Positions 34,295 through 43,078 of a DNA stretch of 64,000 bases are shown here, one piece after another. Both the position numbers and the translations under genes were made by a program. The stretch's first letter is position 1. Each line of letters starts with the position of its first letter. The stretch lies in the NCBI RefSeq assembly GCF_050870875.2, contig NZ_CP194041.2, positions 3,038,001 through 3,102,000 of the forward strand, in the 5' to 3' direction. This DNA comes from Agarivorans sp050870875 (GTDB taxonomy: Bacteria; Pseudomonadota; Gammaproteobacteria; Enterobacterales; Celerinatantimonadaceae). A model generated the notes under the pieces. That model was given only the letters and a program-made list of their open reading frames with translations, made no database searches and had not been told where the DNA came from.

Positions 34295-35029
34295 TTACCA
34301 AGGCATTATGCCATTTGATGATCCTTCTGACTCTGAGAGGAAGCAGCCCGTTGGACCGTTTTCAGGAAGCGTTGCGGCATAGGTTATAAATTTCGCGGCC
34401 TCAGCTGGGTCATGTATACCATGAAAACCATTAAAGGCCGTTTTGACAAAGCCTGGATCAACAACGTTAACCTTACACCTCGTTGATTTAAGTTTTGCTG
34501 CTAGTGCAACACAATAAGCATTAAGTGCTGTTTTAGATGGAAAGTAAGCTTCACTTTTGTAATGAGAAAACAACCAGTCTGGGTCGCTTTGATTCGTAAG
34601 TGATCCAAGCCCACTGCTAATATGGACGATACGTGGCGCATTAGACTGTTGTAACAAGGGAAGGAAAGCGCGTGTGACTCTTATCACGCCATAAACATTG
34701 GTTTCAAAGACGCGTTTAATTTCTTCAATAGAGACGCTTCCATCGGGGTTGAAGTTACCAAGAATACCTGCGTTATTGATGAGTGCATCTAGACTATTCG
34801 AGTGTTTTAGCACCTCTTTTACGGCTAAATCAATTGATGCCTGATCAGTAACGTCTAACAGTACACATGAGGCATTTTCAATCCCTTCTGCTTTTAGTAT
34901 TTCAACGGCTAATGTTCCAGCATCTGGGTTACGGCATGCCAAGTAAACATAATATCCTTGATGAGCTAAATTCTTAGCTGTTGCCAAACCTATTCCCTGA
35001 TTTGCGCCAGTGATTAAAACACTTTTCAT
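34295..35029 (-). CDS. Short-chain dehydrogenase/reductase
   Basis: A 244-residue classical SDR. GANQGIGLATA (TGxxxGIG-type cofactor motif) is near residue 7, NNAGILG near 87, the catalytic Ser in HISSGLGS near 138, and YFPSKTALNAY (YxxxK) near 166. It would reduce or oxidise a carbonyl with NAD(P)H. Related to, but different from, the SDR cassette at 47458. It sits downstream of an AraC gene and upstream of an attC, so it is probably cassette-borne. Confidence 0.9.
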   Translation of the reverse strand: MKSVLITGANQGIGLATAKNLAHQGYYVYLACRNPDAGTLAVEILKAEGIENASCVLLDVTDQASIDLAVKEVLKHSNSLDALINNAGILGNFNPDGSVSIEEIKRVFETNVYGVIRVTRAFLPLLQQSNAPRIVHISSGLGSLTNQSDPDWLFSHYKSEAYFPSKTALNAYCVALAAKLKSTRCKVNVVDPGFVKTAFNGFHGIHDPAEAAKFITYAATLPENGPTGCFLSESEGSSNGIMPW

Positions 35030-35107
35030 TACGACACCTCTTGATACATTTGTGATAGAGGTAGTGTAGAAAAACGGGCTGACATGACACAGAGACAGAT
35101 CATTGTA

Positions 35108-35968
35108 CTAGCTAGACATATCTTTAAATTTCACTAAAAAGTCTGTAATCGATTGCCCTGTTTGCTTACGAAAAAAACGAGAAAGGTAGTTTTCATCGGC
35201 AAACCCTAGCCGCACAGCTAGCTCTTTTACTGATAGATTGGAGTAAATCAGTAGACGTTGAGCTTCTAAAACAATACGGCGATTAAGGTATTCTTTCGGT
35301 GATACTCCAGCCCATTCTTTTACCAGCTGATATAGGCTGGTATCACTAAGAGCAAGTGTCTTTGCTATTTCAGAAATGGTAAGTTGTTCTATGAACTTGT
35401 TTTCAATCAGGGTTTGGAAATGAAGGAATGATTGAACATGCCGTTTCTTGGGTTCATTTTCAACGTTAGAAAAATAAGCATGCTCTAATTCCTGTAATAC
35501 CGAATTTAAATACGCCATTCTGATATTTAAGGGAGCTGATGTTAGGATAGCGGTGCGCAAGAGCATTAATGCATCGTTCATTCGCTGCCATGCCTGTGTT
35601 GACATAGCAACCTTTTGCTCATTCAGCGGATCCAACCAAAAGCGGCAAGGACTAGGTAATAGTCCATAGATTTCTTCATTGAAAATAACTTTGTAGTATT
35701 CTGCTTTGTTTTTACTACTTGGAGGAATGCGGATTTGCCTTGGTTTGATGAATAGAACTTGCCCAGCGGATACCGTGATATCTTTTAAATCCACGCAATA
35801 ATGAACAAGGCTGTGATTGACGAACATCAGAAAATAGTTGGTGCTGGTATGGGGTTTTAAAAGTTTCTGAGTCATCTCTTCTGTCAATGGCGAGTCGAGA
35901 TGAGACCACAGGCTAATGCCTGAACTTTCAAATGAAACGTGATCATATAAAGGTGTTGTCATCGTCAC
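35108..35968 (-). CDS. AraC-family transcriptional regulator
   Basis: A 286-residue regulator with an N-terminal cupin-like ligand domain (about 1-160) and a C-terminal double helix-turn-helix (about 185-280: LTISEIAKTLALSDTSLYQLVKEW, VKELAVRLGFADENYLSRFFRKQTG). It precedes the SDR gene by 78 bp on the same strand, with no attC between, so it may control that gene. The two may form a rare two-gene cassette, or a chromosomal segment caught between elements. Confidence 0.9.
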   Translation of the reverse strand: MTMTTPLYDHVSFESSGISLWSHLDSPLTEEMTQKLLKPHTSTNYFLMFVNHSLVHYCVDLKDITVSAGQVLFIKPRQIRIPPSSKNKAEYYKVIFNEEIYGLLPSPCRFWLDPLNEQKVAMSTQAWQRMNDALMLLRTAILTSAPLNIRMAYLNSVLQELEHAYFSNVENEPKKRHVQSFLHFQTLIENKFIEQLTISEIAKTLALSDTSLYQLVKEWAGVSPKEYLNRRIVLEAQRLLIYSNLSVKELAVRLGFADENYLSRFFRKQTGQSITDFLVKFKDMSS

Positions 35969-36261
35969 TCGAAATTGAAGATACCGTGTTTGAAAAGATG
36001 AAATGCTTTACATCCAGCTGGCATCATTCACTGACAGAAACTGGACACGTGACAGAAACTGGACACGCACGTTAAAAACTTAACCTCATCATACAAAATC
36101 CGCCCCCGAACAAAAGCGCATTTGTCTAAAATGCCCTCTTTCGCTCTTTTTAATACGCTAAAGTAATGAACTAAAAGTAGGTTTATTGGTTTTTAGGCGA
36201 GTTTATTTCTTCCTAATGATTTAGTAGGAAATATTGAAAGGACTAGGATGATTTGAGGAGG
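35969..36261. repeat. Gap with a short direct repeat
   Basis: GACAGAAACTGGACACG occurs twice in tandem at 36033-36066, as often seen at an old IS junction. The rest of the interval shows no gene. Confidence 0.5.
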
Positions 36262-37223
36262 TTAAGCGAGTCGTTGGTTGTAGCTGAATCTTGGCTTTCT
36301 ATTGAGTTTATTTGAATTGCAATAATGGGCAATTGAATGTTCTGCACCAACAACGGCACCCGTTCTTTCTCCATATTCTGTAGCGATACATGGCCAGTTT
36401 TCTGAAGATATATTGAGGCGTTGTAAAATTGGCAACAATGTAGTGTCTATTGCACCTCGCTTGTCTTCTCGGATGATTCTGCCTGTCATGTCAACAAGCT
36501 CAAGGTAATCTGATAAATGGAAAGGCAAACCATCAGGCATATTTTCTCTTGGGTTACCGACAAAAGGATAAAGCGGTTTAGGTTGTTTTTGGTGTCTTGC
36601 AGCAACCACACGTTTTTTCACACTGGTGAACTCTGAGGTTTCAAGTATTCGGCTTATTTTTGCTCTTAAGGGGTTGAGGTCAACATACGCCATATAAGCC
36701 GCTAATGCGGCTTCATCTAGTAAAGCTTGAGACTTAAAACGCCCTTCCCAGAATCGTCCTGTGCATTGATCTTCAAAGTTAGCTTGTCTGGCAATGGGCT
36801 CATTTAACTCTTTCATGAACCAGCTAATGTCCATGAGACGATTTCTAAAGGTCTCGGCTGACGATTCCACTAACATTAGAGCGTATTCAGATAGGGACTT
36901 ACCTCGTACATATTGCTGAGTAAACAAGGTGCCTTTATGGATCTTATGCCACCTTTGAATAACCTCCAACGTAGACCATTTTGCTATTTTCTCTGAGTTA
37001 ATATGTAACACCACATGAAGGTGGTTACCATCACCGCATAAGCACAAATATCGATAGCGAAGACACTCGCTAGAAATAACAGTCTATTCTCAACCCAACC
37101 TCGGCGATGCTCAAAACTTTCACCTGATATAGGATCTTCCCCGCACACAACAATGCAAACAAGACATCCATTTAAACATTTCAATTGCTGATAGGCATGG
37201 CTGCTTATGTGATTTTGTCCCAC
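36262..37223 (-). pseudogene. REP-associated tyrosine transposase (RAYT), frameshifted
   Basis: The C-terminal ~260 residues hold the HUH motif NHLHVVLHI and the YMAYVDLNPLRAKI tyrosine region of Y1/RAYT transposases. The N-terminal part (CGEDPISGESFEHRRGWVEN...ICAYAVM) is in another frame. The junction at about 37040 (ATGGTAACCAC instead of ATGnGTAACCAC) indicates loss of one base. The first residues are also replaced by a repeat shared with 42960-43075. It is therefore inactive. Confidence 0.85.
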
Positions 37224-37349
37224 GAGTTAGAGTGGGTGTCTCAATAATGCCACGAAAAAATGTTTAGGATTCAAGCAACCCGCCGTCATTTTCAAAGAAA
37301 TAATGGAGGCGGCTTGAGAATTAAGAATGTCGCAGTTCGGAGTTGAATT

Positions 37350-37501
37350 CGGGGCTGTTTAAAGTTAATCAGCCAACACGAGAATTTATGAAGCAAGATG
37401 TGGCTGCTTATATGAAGTATTACAACTTAGAGCGGTTTCATTCGGCCAATGGTGATTTATCACCAGTGGCGTTTGAAAATTCTCAACTAAAAGCGAGTTA
37501 G
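37350..37501 (+). pseudogene. C-terminal fragment of an IS3-family transposase
   Basis: An open frame encodes QPTREFMKQDVAAYMKYYNL followed by ERFHSANGDLSPVAFE and a stop at 37501. This is the typical integrase-domain tail of IS3 OrfB. The IS end follows as GAGTGGGTGTCTCAATAA. The catalytic DDE residues lie in the missing part. Confidence 0.7.
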
Positions 37502-37584
37502 AGTGGGTGTCTCAATAATTTGGTTGGGATGGGTGTCTTGTTTGACGCTTATAATTTGGTTGGGGTGAGTGTCTTGTTTGACGC

Positions 37585-37638
37585 TCTCGGCCCCGCCGAC
37601 ACCAACACCGTTTTACTATAGAAAGGAGCATCGGGCTT
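37585..37638 (+). mobile_element. Terminus of an IS91-like element
   Basis: This stretch (GGCCCCGCCGACACC...AGCATCGGGCTT) is nearly the same as 43905-43958, which follows an IS91-family transposase fragment. Both abut GTTC, the complement of the GAAC target of IS91 elements, inside an attC core GTTCAAC. Only the end is left here. Confidence 0.6.
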
Positions 37639-37657
37639 GTTCAACACCCGAATAAGG

Positions 37658-38964
37658 GACCCTGTAAATAATTCTGTGTAACTGCTTTGGGTTACAAGTA
37701 ATCAGTAAGTCGGTCTTCAAACATAATCATAAAGCGATTGAGAGCCTGTCGCCAGTTTCTTATTGGCATCGACCAGCGTTTCGATGCATCCATAATTGCA
37801 AGATAGACAACTTTCCTCGCTGATTCATCCGTGGGGAATAGCTTACGCTTCTTTGTCGCTTTGCGTATCACACTGTTCAAGGACTCTATCGCATTCGTCG
37901 TGTAAATGGCTTTACGAATGTCCTGAGGGTAGCTGAACAATGTATTTAAATTATCCCAATGCGCTGTCCAAGAGCGGCTTATCTGTGGGTATTTATCATC
38001 CCACTGGTCACCAAATTGTTCGAGGGCCAGAAGCGCTTCTTCCTCGGTATTCGACTGGTAAATACCTTTGAGATCTGCCGTTACAGCCTTGTAGTCTTTC
38101 CAAGGGACATACTTCATTGAATTGCGCACCATGTGGACGATACAGAGCTGTATTTGGGTTTTTGGGAATACGGCATTAATAGCATCTGGAAAGCCCTTCA
38201 AGCCATCAACACAAGCGATAAGAATGTCGTTGATACCTCGAGTCTGGAGTTCAGTGAGAACGCTGAGCCAGAACTTCGCACCTTCCGTTTCAGATATCCA
38301 CATCCCTAAAAGTTCTTTCTGACCTTCGATATTTACGCCCAGAGCCAAGTAAATCGCCTTATTGACGAGCTGTTTGTTTTGGCGGATTTTCACCACGATG
38401 CAATCAAGGTAGACGATGGGATAGACTGCATCCAGTGGCCGTGATTGCCATTCAACAACCTGCTCTAGAACTGAGTCGGTAACTTTAGATATGAGGCTTG
38501 CAGAGACATCAGCATCGTACATTTCTTTGAACGTAGCGACGATTTCACGAGTTGTCATGCCTTTGGCGTAAAGGCTTAATATCTTGTCATCCATCGATTG
38601 AAATCGAGTTTGATGCTTACGAACAAGCTTCGGTTCAAACGAGGCATCTCGGTCTCGAGGTACATCCAGTTCAATCTCACCATCGTCGGTGATCAAGGTC
38701 TTGGATGAATAACCATTACGACTATTCTTATCGGGCTTTTCAGCGTGTTTCTGATAACCGAGGTGGTCATCAAGCTCAGCATTTAACGCTGTCTCAACAG
38801 TCACCTTGGTTAACATTTTACGAAAGTCATCTAGATCTGAAGGGGTCTTGATTGACTTAGCGGCTTCACGAGCAAATGCTTCGAGAACTTTCTTATCCAT
38901 GTTGCTTATCCTTAGCCTGTTCAGGCCTAATTATAAGCAATTACACAATTTAATTTACAGGCTC
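37658..38964 (-). mobile_element. IS256-family insertion sequence
   Basis: A complete 1307-bp element with terminal repeats GACCCTGTAAAT / GAGCCTGTAAAT and an 8-bp target duplication GAATAAGG (37650-37657 and 38965-38972), as usual for IS256. Confidence 0.93.
37692..38900 (-). CDS. IS256-family transposase
   Basis: A 402-residue intact mutator-type transposase. Catalytic residues can be placed at VYLDCIVVKIRQ (D), ACVDGLKGFPDAI (D) and TTNAIESLNSVIRK (E). Length and the N-terminal DHLGYQKHA block match the family. Confidence 0.95.
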   Translation of the reverse strand: MDKKVLEAFAREAAKSIKTPSDLDDFRKMLTKVTVETALNAELDDHLGYQKHAEKPDKNSRNGYSSKTLITDDGEIELDVPRDRDASFEPKLVRKHQTRFQSMDDKILSLYAKGMTTREIVATFKEMYDADVSASLISKVTDSVLEQVVEWQSRPLDAVYPIVYLDCIVVKIRQNKQLVNKAIYLALGVNIEGQKELLGMWISETEGAKFWLSVLTELQTRGINDILIACVDGLKGFPDAINAVFPKTQIQLCIVHMVRNSMKYVPWKDYKAVTADLKGIYQSNTEEEALLALEQFGDQWDDKYPQISRSWTAHWDNLNTLFSYPQDIRKAIYTTNAIESLNSVIRKATKKRKLFPTDESARKVVYLAIMDASKRWSMPIRNWRQALNRFMIMFEDRLTDYL

Positions 38965-38990
38965 GAATAAGGTGTCGGCTGCGCAATACC

Positions 38991-40239
38991 CAGGGTGAGA
39001 TCGCGAACATTATTTAACCAAGTTCATCCTATTTGACCTGCAGATCGAGTTGTGATCTTATACTCTCTTTTTCGAGAGTATCACCATGAGTATCGATGCC
39101 TTTTCTCTTCATTTCGGCGACCTAAAAGACCCACGTCAGTCAGCGAAAATCAGTTATCCATTATTTGATGTTCTATTCCTGACTATTTGTGCAGCGATAG
39201 CCGGTGCCGAGGGATGGGAAGACATTGAAGATTTTGGAGAAATCCACCTTGATTGGTTCCAAGATAAGGGCTTATTCAAAGATGGTTTACCTGTTCACGA
39301 TACCATTGCTAGAATCGTCTCGCGCCTTGACTCTAGCGAGTTTCAGCAGTGTTTCATCAGCTGGATGGAAGCAGTCTCTGCTCGCTCCGAAGGCGAACTG
39401 ATCGCTATTGATGGCAAAGTCTTGCGTGGCTCCTATGATCGTGAATCCCGGCAATCTACCATTCACATGGTCAGTGCATTCGCCACTAAAAATGGTGTTG
39501 TCATCGGTCAGCGAAAAACAGATGCTAAGTCGAACGAAATCACGGCTATCCCGGAGCTCATTAAGCTACTGGATATCAAAGGTTGTTTGGTATCTATTGA
39601 TGCCATTGCATGCCAGAAAAATATCGCTTCAACCATCGTCGATAACGGTGGTGATTATCTGCTTGCAGTTAAAGGTAACCAAGAGACACTGGCTAAATCT
39701 GTTCAACAAGCACTGTTAGAAAGCGTAAAAGCTACGAGCTTACGGAATGATGTCACTATCGAACAGGGCCATGGACGTGTTGAAGTCCGTGAATATCATG
39801 TACTTCCTGCAGGTGAACTTATCAAACAGTTTCCAGACTGGAAAGGCTTAAAAAGTATCGGGGTTGCCATTGGTTATCGCATTGATAAAGCAGGTAAAGA
39901 ATCACTCGATTATCGCTATTATATTTGTTCTGCAGAACTCAGTGTGGAACGTTTTGCAGCTGCTGTTCGTGGTCACTGGGCCATAGAAAACAGTCTACAC
40001 TGGGTTTTGGATGCATCTATGAATGAAGATGCTTGCCAGATTTACCGTGGCAACGCGGCAGAGATCATGGCTTGTATGCGCCATATAGCTATAAACATGC
40101 TGCGTGCAGAAACGACAAGAAAAGCCAGCATCCGGCGCAAACAGAAAATTGCAGCTATGAGTTGTAGCTATTTGGATAAGGTGCTGCTGGCTGGTTTTAA
40201 AGGAGTGAGTGAAAAGTGAGCATTCATGCTCTCACCCTG
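38991..40239 (+). mobile_element. ISAs1-family insertion sequence, copy 2
   Basis: Same 1249-bp element as at 5660-6908, with its own 10-bp target duplication GCGCAATACC (38981-38990 and 40240-40249). The duplications differ between copies, so each transposed independently. Confidence 0.95.
39086..40219 (+). CDS. ISAs1-family transposase
   Basis: A 377-residue intact transposase whose protein is identical to that at 5755-6888. Identity of both copies indicates recent transposition within this genome. It lies inside the attC of the neighbouring DUF2867-like cassette. Confidence 0.95.
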   Translation: MSIDAFSLHFGDLKDPRQSAKISYPLFDVLFLTICAAIAGAEGWEDIEDFGEIHLDWFQDKGLFKDGLPVHDTIARIVSRLDSSEFQQCFISWMEAVSARSEGELIAIDGKVLRGSYDRESRQSTIHMVSAFATKNGVVIGQRKTDAKSNEITAIPELIKLLDIKGCLVSIDAIACQKNIASTIVDNGGDYLLAVKGNQETLAKSVQQALLESVKATSLRNDVTIEQGHGRVEVREYHVLPAGELIKQFPDWKGLKSIGVAIGYRIDKAGKESLDYRYYICSAELSVERFAAAVRGHWAIENSLHWVLDASMNEDACQIYRGNAAEIMACMRHIAINMLRAETTRKASIRRKQKIAAMSCSYLDKVLLAGFKGVSEK

Positions 40240-40274
40240 GCGCAATACCTATTCTTATTTGTTGTATTTTACCT

Positions 40275-40733
40275 TTAACCACTGGCCAAACGAACACGAA
40301 CTAAAGCATTACGAGCAATCAAAACATGAAATGGAAGAATGGTCTTAAGGTAAATTTTACCGCCTATATTATTTGTACGCACCCATGTAGATAAAAACAC
40401 CCTTCCATTTTGAGATATTACGGACACTCTAAAATTTAAATGTTTATCGTTAAAACCAGCAATCAATTCTTGATTATTTTCAACTTCAACAGGAAAGAAC
40501 CCTATTTTATCTTTTGCTTCGGGACCATCGCTTGAAAGACCAAAGGGAGAAGTTACCAAATTTCTAATACTAACTAGAAAGCGAGCCCAAACAGGAAAAT
40601 CCGTGATGATTTCCGCCGCATGACGAGGCGTCAAATCAGACTTTACGGAAAAACAGTCTATAAAATCCGTAGCTCTAATTCGTTTACTCAGAAGACTGCT
40701 CAATGGAAGTTCAGTTGCAATAACTTTATTCAT
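40275..40733 (-). CDS. DUF2867-like cassette protein
   Basis: About 152 residues starting MNKVIATELPLSSLLSKRIR. The block FPVWARFLVSIRNLVTSPFGL and the C-terminal VRTNNIGGKIYLKTILPFH are characteristic of DUF2867, a family with no known function to me. The frame opens at 40769, but the cluster of ATGs at 40742-40733 after AAGAATGGA suggests a shorter product. Single-gene cassette whose attC was hit by two IS elements. Confidence 0.7.
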   Translation of the reverse strand: MNKVIATELPLSSLLSKRIRATDFIDCFSVKSDLTPRHAAEIITDFPVWARFLVSIRNLVTSPFGLSSDGPEAKDKIGFFPVEVENNQELIAGFNDKHLNFRVSVISQNGRVFLSTWVRTNNIGGKIYLKTILPFHVLIARNALVRVRLASG

Positions 40734-40846
40734 CATGTCCATTCTTAATTTTAATGTAAAACGTCCCAATAGAGGGGGGGAGTAGTTATACTTTACTTTT
40801 TTACTAACTCAAAAAACTGAGAGTGGTTTTGGTTGCCTTTAAAGCG

Positions 40847-40959
40847 AATAAACCACATGCGCCCAATTGCGCAGGTGCCAATTTAACCACCGAAAACACC
40901 GCCGCCGATTGATACCAAAACTGCTAAGGAATTGGGTCGAATGCTGCTGTTTGTTATAG
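40847..40959 (-). other. attC site of the higBA cassette
   Basis: The core GTTATAG (40953-40959) overlaps the higA stop codon. The minus strand reads CTATAACAAACAGCAGCA and carries arms CCCAATT/AATTGGG. The far core AATAAAC (40847-40853) is degenerate. Confidence 0.6.
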
Positions 40960-41268
40960 CTCAGCGATATGTGACAAAGTTTCTGGGTGACTCTGAACCA
41001 GCTTTAGAAGGGTAACAGCTTGGCCGTTTGGAGCACTACGTCCTTGCTCCCAGTTTTCCAATGTTCGAGATGATGTATGCAGCAAACGAGCGAAAACACC
41101 ACGTGACATATTAAACTGCTCACGAATACTCACAATTTCATCAGGTGAGATATTTAGATCGCTAATATCGTTAACTTGATGGGTTTTAAGGGTAAGCTTG
41201 CCCTCTGAGTGCTCTTTCGCTTCAACAAGAGCGGAACTTAATTCTGCAAATAGGTCACGATTGCTCAT
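40954..41268 (-). CDS. higA-2: HigA-type antitoxin
   Basis: A 104-residue antitoxin with a C-terminal Xre-type helix-turn-helix (IVSIREQFNMSRGVFARLLH and TLENWEQGRSAPNGQAVTLLK). It closely resembles the HigA-2 antitoxin of the V. cholerae superintegron as I remember it. It overlaps the toxin gene by 14 bp. Antitoxins of this type bind the toxin and repress the operon through palindromic operators, candidates for which lie at 41598-41630. Confidence 0.9.
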   Translation of the reverse strand: MSNRDLFAELSSALVEAKEHSEGKLTLKTHQVNDISDLNISPDEIVSIREQFNMSRGVFARLLHTSSRTLENWEQGRSAPNGQAVTLLKLVQSHPETLSHIAEL

Positions 41269-41587
41269 TGCGCCACGCCTCCATAAAAGACTTTAACTGT
41301 TTCTTTTGTTCTGCGGTCAAGTCTGACATTTCATTTTTGCCATAGATAGTTAGCAAGTAGAAACGCCGCTTATCATCGAGGAAGTAATAGATCACACGTG
41401 AGCCTCCACGCTTACCTTTGCCTTTACTTGCAACTCGAATCTTTCGCAAACCAACTGTACCTTGAATCACATCCCCCTGCTTAGGGTTGGACATTAACTC
41501 AGCTTGAAAGAGTCTGAACTCTTCATCACGGAGGTATTCATTTCGGTACTTTTCAAAGATGGTTGATTCGACAAATACGCTTTTCAT
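41255..41587 (-). CDS. higB-2: HigB-type mRNA interferase toxin
   Basis: A 110-residue RelE/HigB toxin. The start MKSVFVESTIFEKYRNEYL, the central GLRKIRVASKGKGKRGGSRV and YYFLDDKRRFYLLTIYGK closely follow V. cholerae HigB-2, a ribosome-dependent endoribonuclease. Toxin-first order is typical of higBA. The pair forms one integron cassette and is likely to stabilise the array by post-segregational killing. Confidence 0.92.
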   Translation of the reverse strand: MKSVFVESTIFEKYRNEYLRDEEFRLFQAELMSNPKQGDVIQGTVGLRKIRVASKGKGKRGGSRVIYYFLDDKRRFYLLTIYGKNEMSDLTAEQKKQLKSFMEAWRNEQS

Positions 41588-41597
41588 ACAGAAAGTG

Positions 41598-41630
41598 TAC
41601 GCAACTAGCGTAGAGAAGGCAAACTCTACG
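41598..41630. promoter_or_regulatory. higBA operator candidates
   Basis: Two overlapping inverted repeats lie just upstream of higB: TACGC-AACTA-GCGTA (41598-41612) and CGTAGAG...CTCTACG (41609-41615 and 41624-41630). Their position fits autorepression by HigA alone or with HigB. Confidence 0.6.
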
Positions 41631-41717
41631 TATAACTCCCCAAATAAATCACTATTGACAGTTTAGGCTATAAAGGCGTTTCGTTAGTTGGGATGGGTGT
41701 CTTGTTTGACTGACTGC

Positions 41718-41763
41718 GAATTAAGGTGTCGGCTGCGTGACACCTATTCTTATCTGTTAGTTA
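41718..41763 (-). other. attC site of the small membrane-protein cassette
   Basis: A palindrome AAGGTGTC...GACACCTATTCTT with core GTTAGTT (41757-41763) overlaps the stop of the gene at 41761. It is of the same type as the split attC at 37639-40267. The distal core is obscured by an IS-end-like GGGATGGGTGTCTTG. Confidence 0.6.
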
Positions 41764-41955
41764 CAACTTGTTATTTTCCAGTTCAGATATCCTGTCTTTT
41801 AGCTTGTCTAACCTTCTTGAGTAAAGGAAAAAACCAATTTGAGAGAATATTATTGCAACATAGAATAGATTATCTTTGTGTTCAGCGGAAGAATCATTCC
41901 AAAGCCAAATCGCAAAAACAGTGACAGCTACATATGAAAGAACATTATAAATCAT
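41761..41955 (-). CDS. Small membrane protein with coiled-coil tail
   Basis: A 64-residue protein with two hydrophobic segments (YNVLSYVAVTVFAIWLW and LFYVAIIFSQIGFFLYS) and a charged helical tail (RRLDKLKDRISELENNKL). The ATG overlaps a TAA of the preceding frame (TAATG), implying translational coupling. Its stop overlaps the attC core. Unknown function; small two-helix membrane proteins of this kind can be toxins or immunity proteins. Confidence 0.6.
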   Translation of the reverse strand: MIYNVLSYVAVTVFAIWLWNDSSAEHKDNLFYVAIIFSQIGFFLYSRRLDKLKDRISELENNKL

Positions 41956-42501
41956 TAGTGTAACTCCGAAGTTAATAGCACACTACGATTCGCAAGTTCT
42001 CTATTCACTTTTTTAAGTTCTGACTTGTTAAAAGCAACAGCACCCCAAATCACTAGCATAGCCACTACGACCAAACTTTCCTTTTGCAAGGGACTTCTCA
42101 TATAGATCTTTAATACCCAAACTGGATGCACCAATCCCAACATAACTAACGAATGTATCTAAAAACTCATGAAAGCTCTTGTCATTCTGTAGCTCTTTAT
42201 TCGTCATGGACCACACTCCATACTGTGAATTCAAAAATGTCGCATCCAATGCCCCAGTGATAAGTTTCCCCATCAATGCTCGATTCGATACACTCCGAAT
42301 AATTTTCATTGCATCGATTCGCTGTTTTTGACTTAGATGCCTATACAAAATCATAGAGCAAATTGCATCGGTTTCATTCTTTCCTCCTCCGACAAGTAAC
42401 TCCGGTCGGAAACCGATAATTTTTGCAAGGGTTCTTAATTGCTCTCGCTCACTCGATGGTAAGTTGTAGGGCAGTTTACTGATTGAAATTACACTAGCCA
42501 T
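41955..42501 (-). pseudogene. Membrane-anchored cassette protein with a frameshift
   Basis: The first frame (42501-42028) encodes 157 residues of a soluble helical domain (MASVISISKLPYNLPSSERE). It ends in an unlikely cysteine-rich tail (DLGCCCF). A second frame overlapping it from about 42090 encodes VVVAMLVIWGAVAFNKSELK plus a short tail and ends at 41955, where it couples by TAATG to the next gene. A +1 shift near 42065-42085 would join them into one ~180-residue protein with a C-terminal membrane helix. I read this as a mutation, although programmed shifting is not excluded. Confidence 0.55.
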
Positions 42502-42654
42502 TTATGCCTCCGTGCATATTTTTTGATATAAAACTTAAGGTCGCATATCTCTCCTACGATATACGACGTATATTTTTCGAATACTAACCCTGCTTTAAAG
42601 GGTAAATAGCACAGACTTCACGCCAAATTGCCACCTTTAGCACCAAAAACTAGA

Positions 42655-42958
42655 CATAATGATCCCCTGGTGAAAGTGTCGACTTCCTGCGTTTATTGTG
42701 GGGTCGTCAAACTAGAGCCACACTGTTAAATGCAAGTCATAACAGAACAGGAGATCGACATGTCTAATCTAGCTCGTTTGTCATTGGACTAGACGTTCAC
42801 AAAGAAACCACAGATGTCGCTTATTGTGTTGATAATTCAAGAGATGAGCCTGTATTCCATGCCACCATCCCCACCAACACTCGCTCTATCAACAAATCTA
42901 TCAAAAATACAAAATCTTGGCTACTCATCTTTGTGTAGTTTATGAAGCAGGGACTAAA
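42655..42958 (+). pseudogene. 5' fragment of an IS110-family transposase
   Basis: The frame contains FVIGLDVHKETTDVAYCVDN and further IS110 N-terminal sequence before a stop at about 42937. A frameshift separates it from the ATG at 42761. Upstream lies the old IS leader. The element is cut off at about 42958 by the next repeat. Confidence 0.65.
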
Positions 42959-43078
42959 AACAAGACATCCACTTAACCGACTGAAAACAAGACAGCTACT
43001 TGAACATTTCAATAGCTGATGGTCATGGCTGTCTATGTGATTTTGTCCCACGAGTTAGAGTGGGTGTCTCAATAATTT
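42959..43078 (+). repeat. Repeat shared with 37150-37245
   Basis: Both places contain ACAAGACATCCA, a stretch ending GTGATTTTGTCCCACGAG, then TTAGAGTGGGTGTCTCAATAA. It seems to be an IS3-type terminus that has captured flanking sequence. It forms the junction between the IS110 and IS91 fragments here and the 5' edge of the RAYT pseudogene there. Confidence 0.6.

Larger units (their letters stand above)
37639..40267 (-). other. attC of the DUF2867-like cassette, split by two IS elements
   Basis: The outer cores are GTTCAAC (37639-37645) and GTTGTAT (40261-40267). Removing IS256 (37658-38964) and ISAs1 (38991-40239) with their target copies rebuilds a short palindrome of arms CGAATAAGGTGTC and CAATACCTATTC. 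Both insertions lie within this ~55-bp site. Confidence 0.75.

Noticed and set aside
5660..40239. A composite transposon made of the two ISAs1 copies
   Set aside because: Each copy has its own perfect 10-bp target duplication (GCATTTAAAC versus GCGCAATACC), so they inserted separately.
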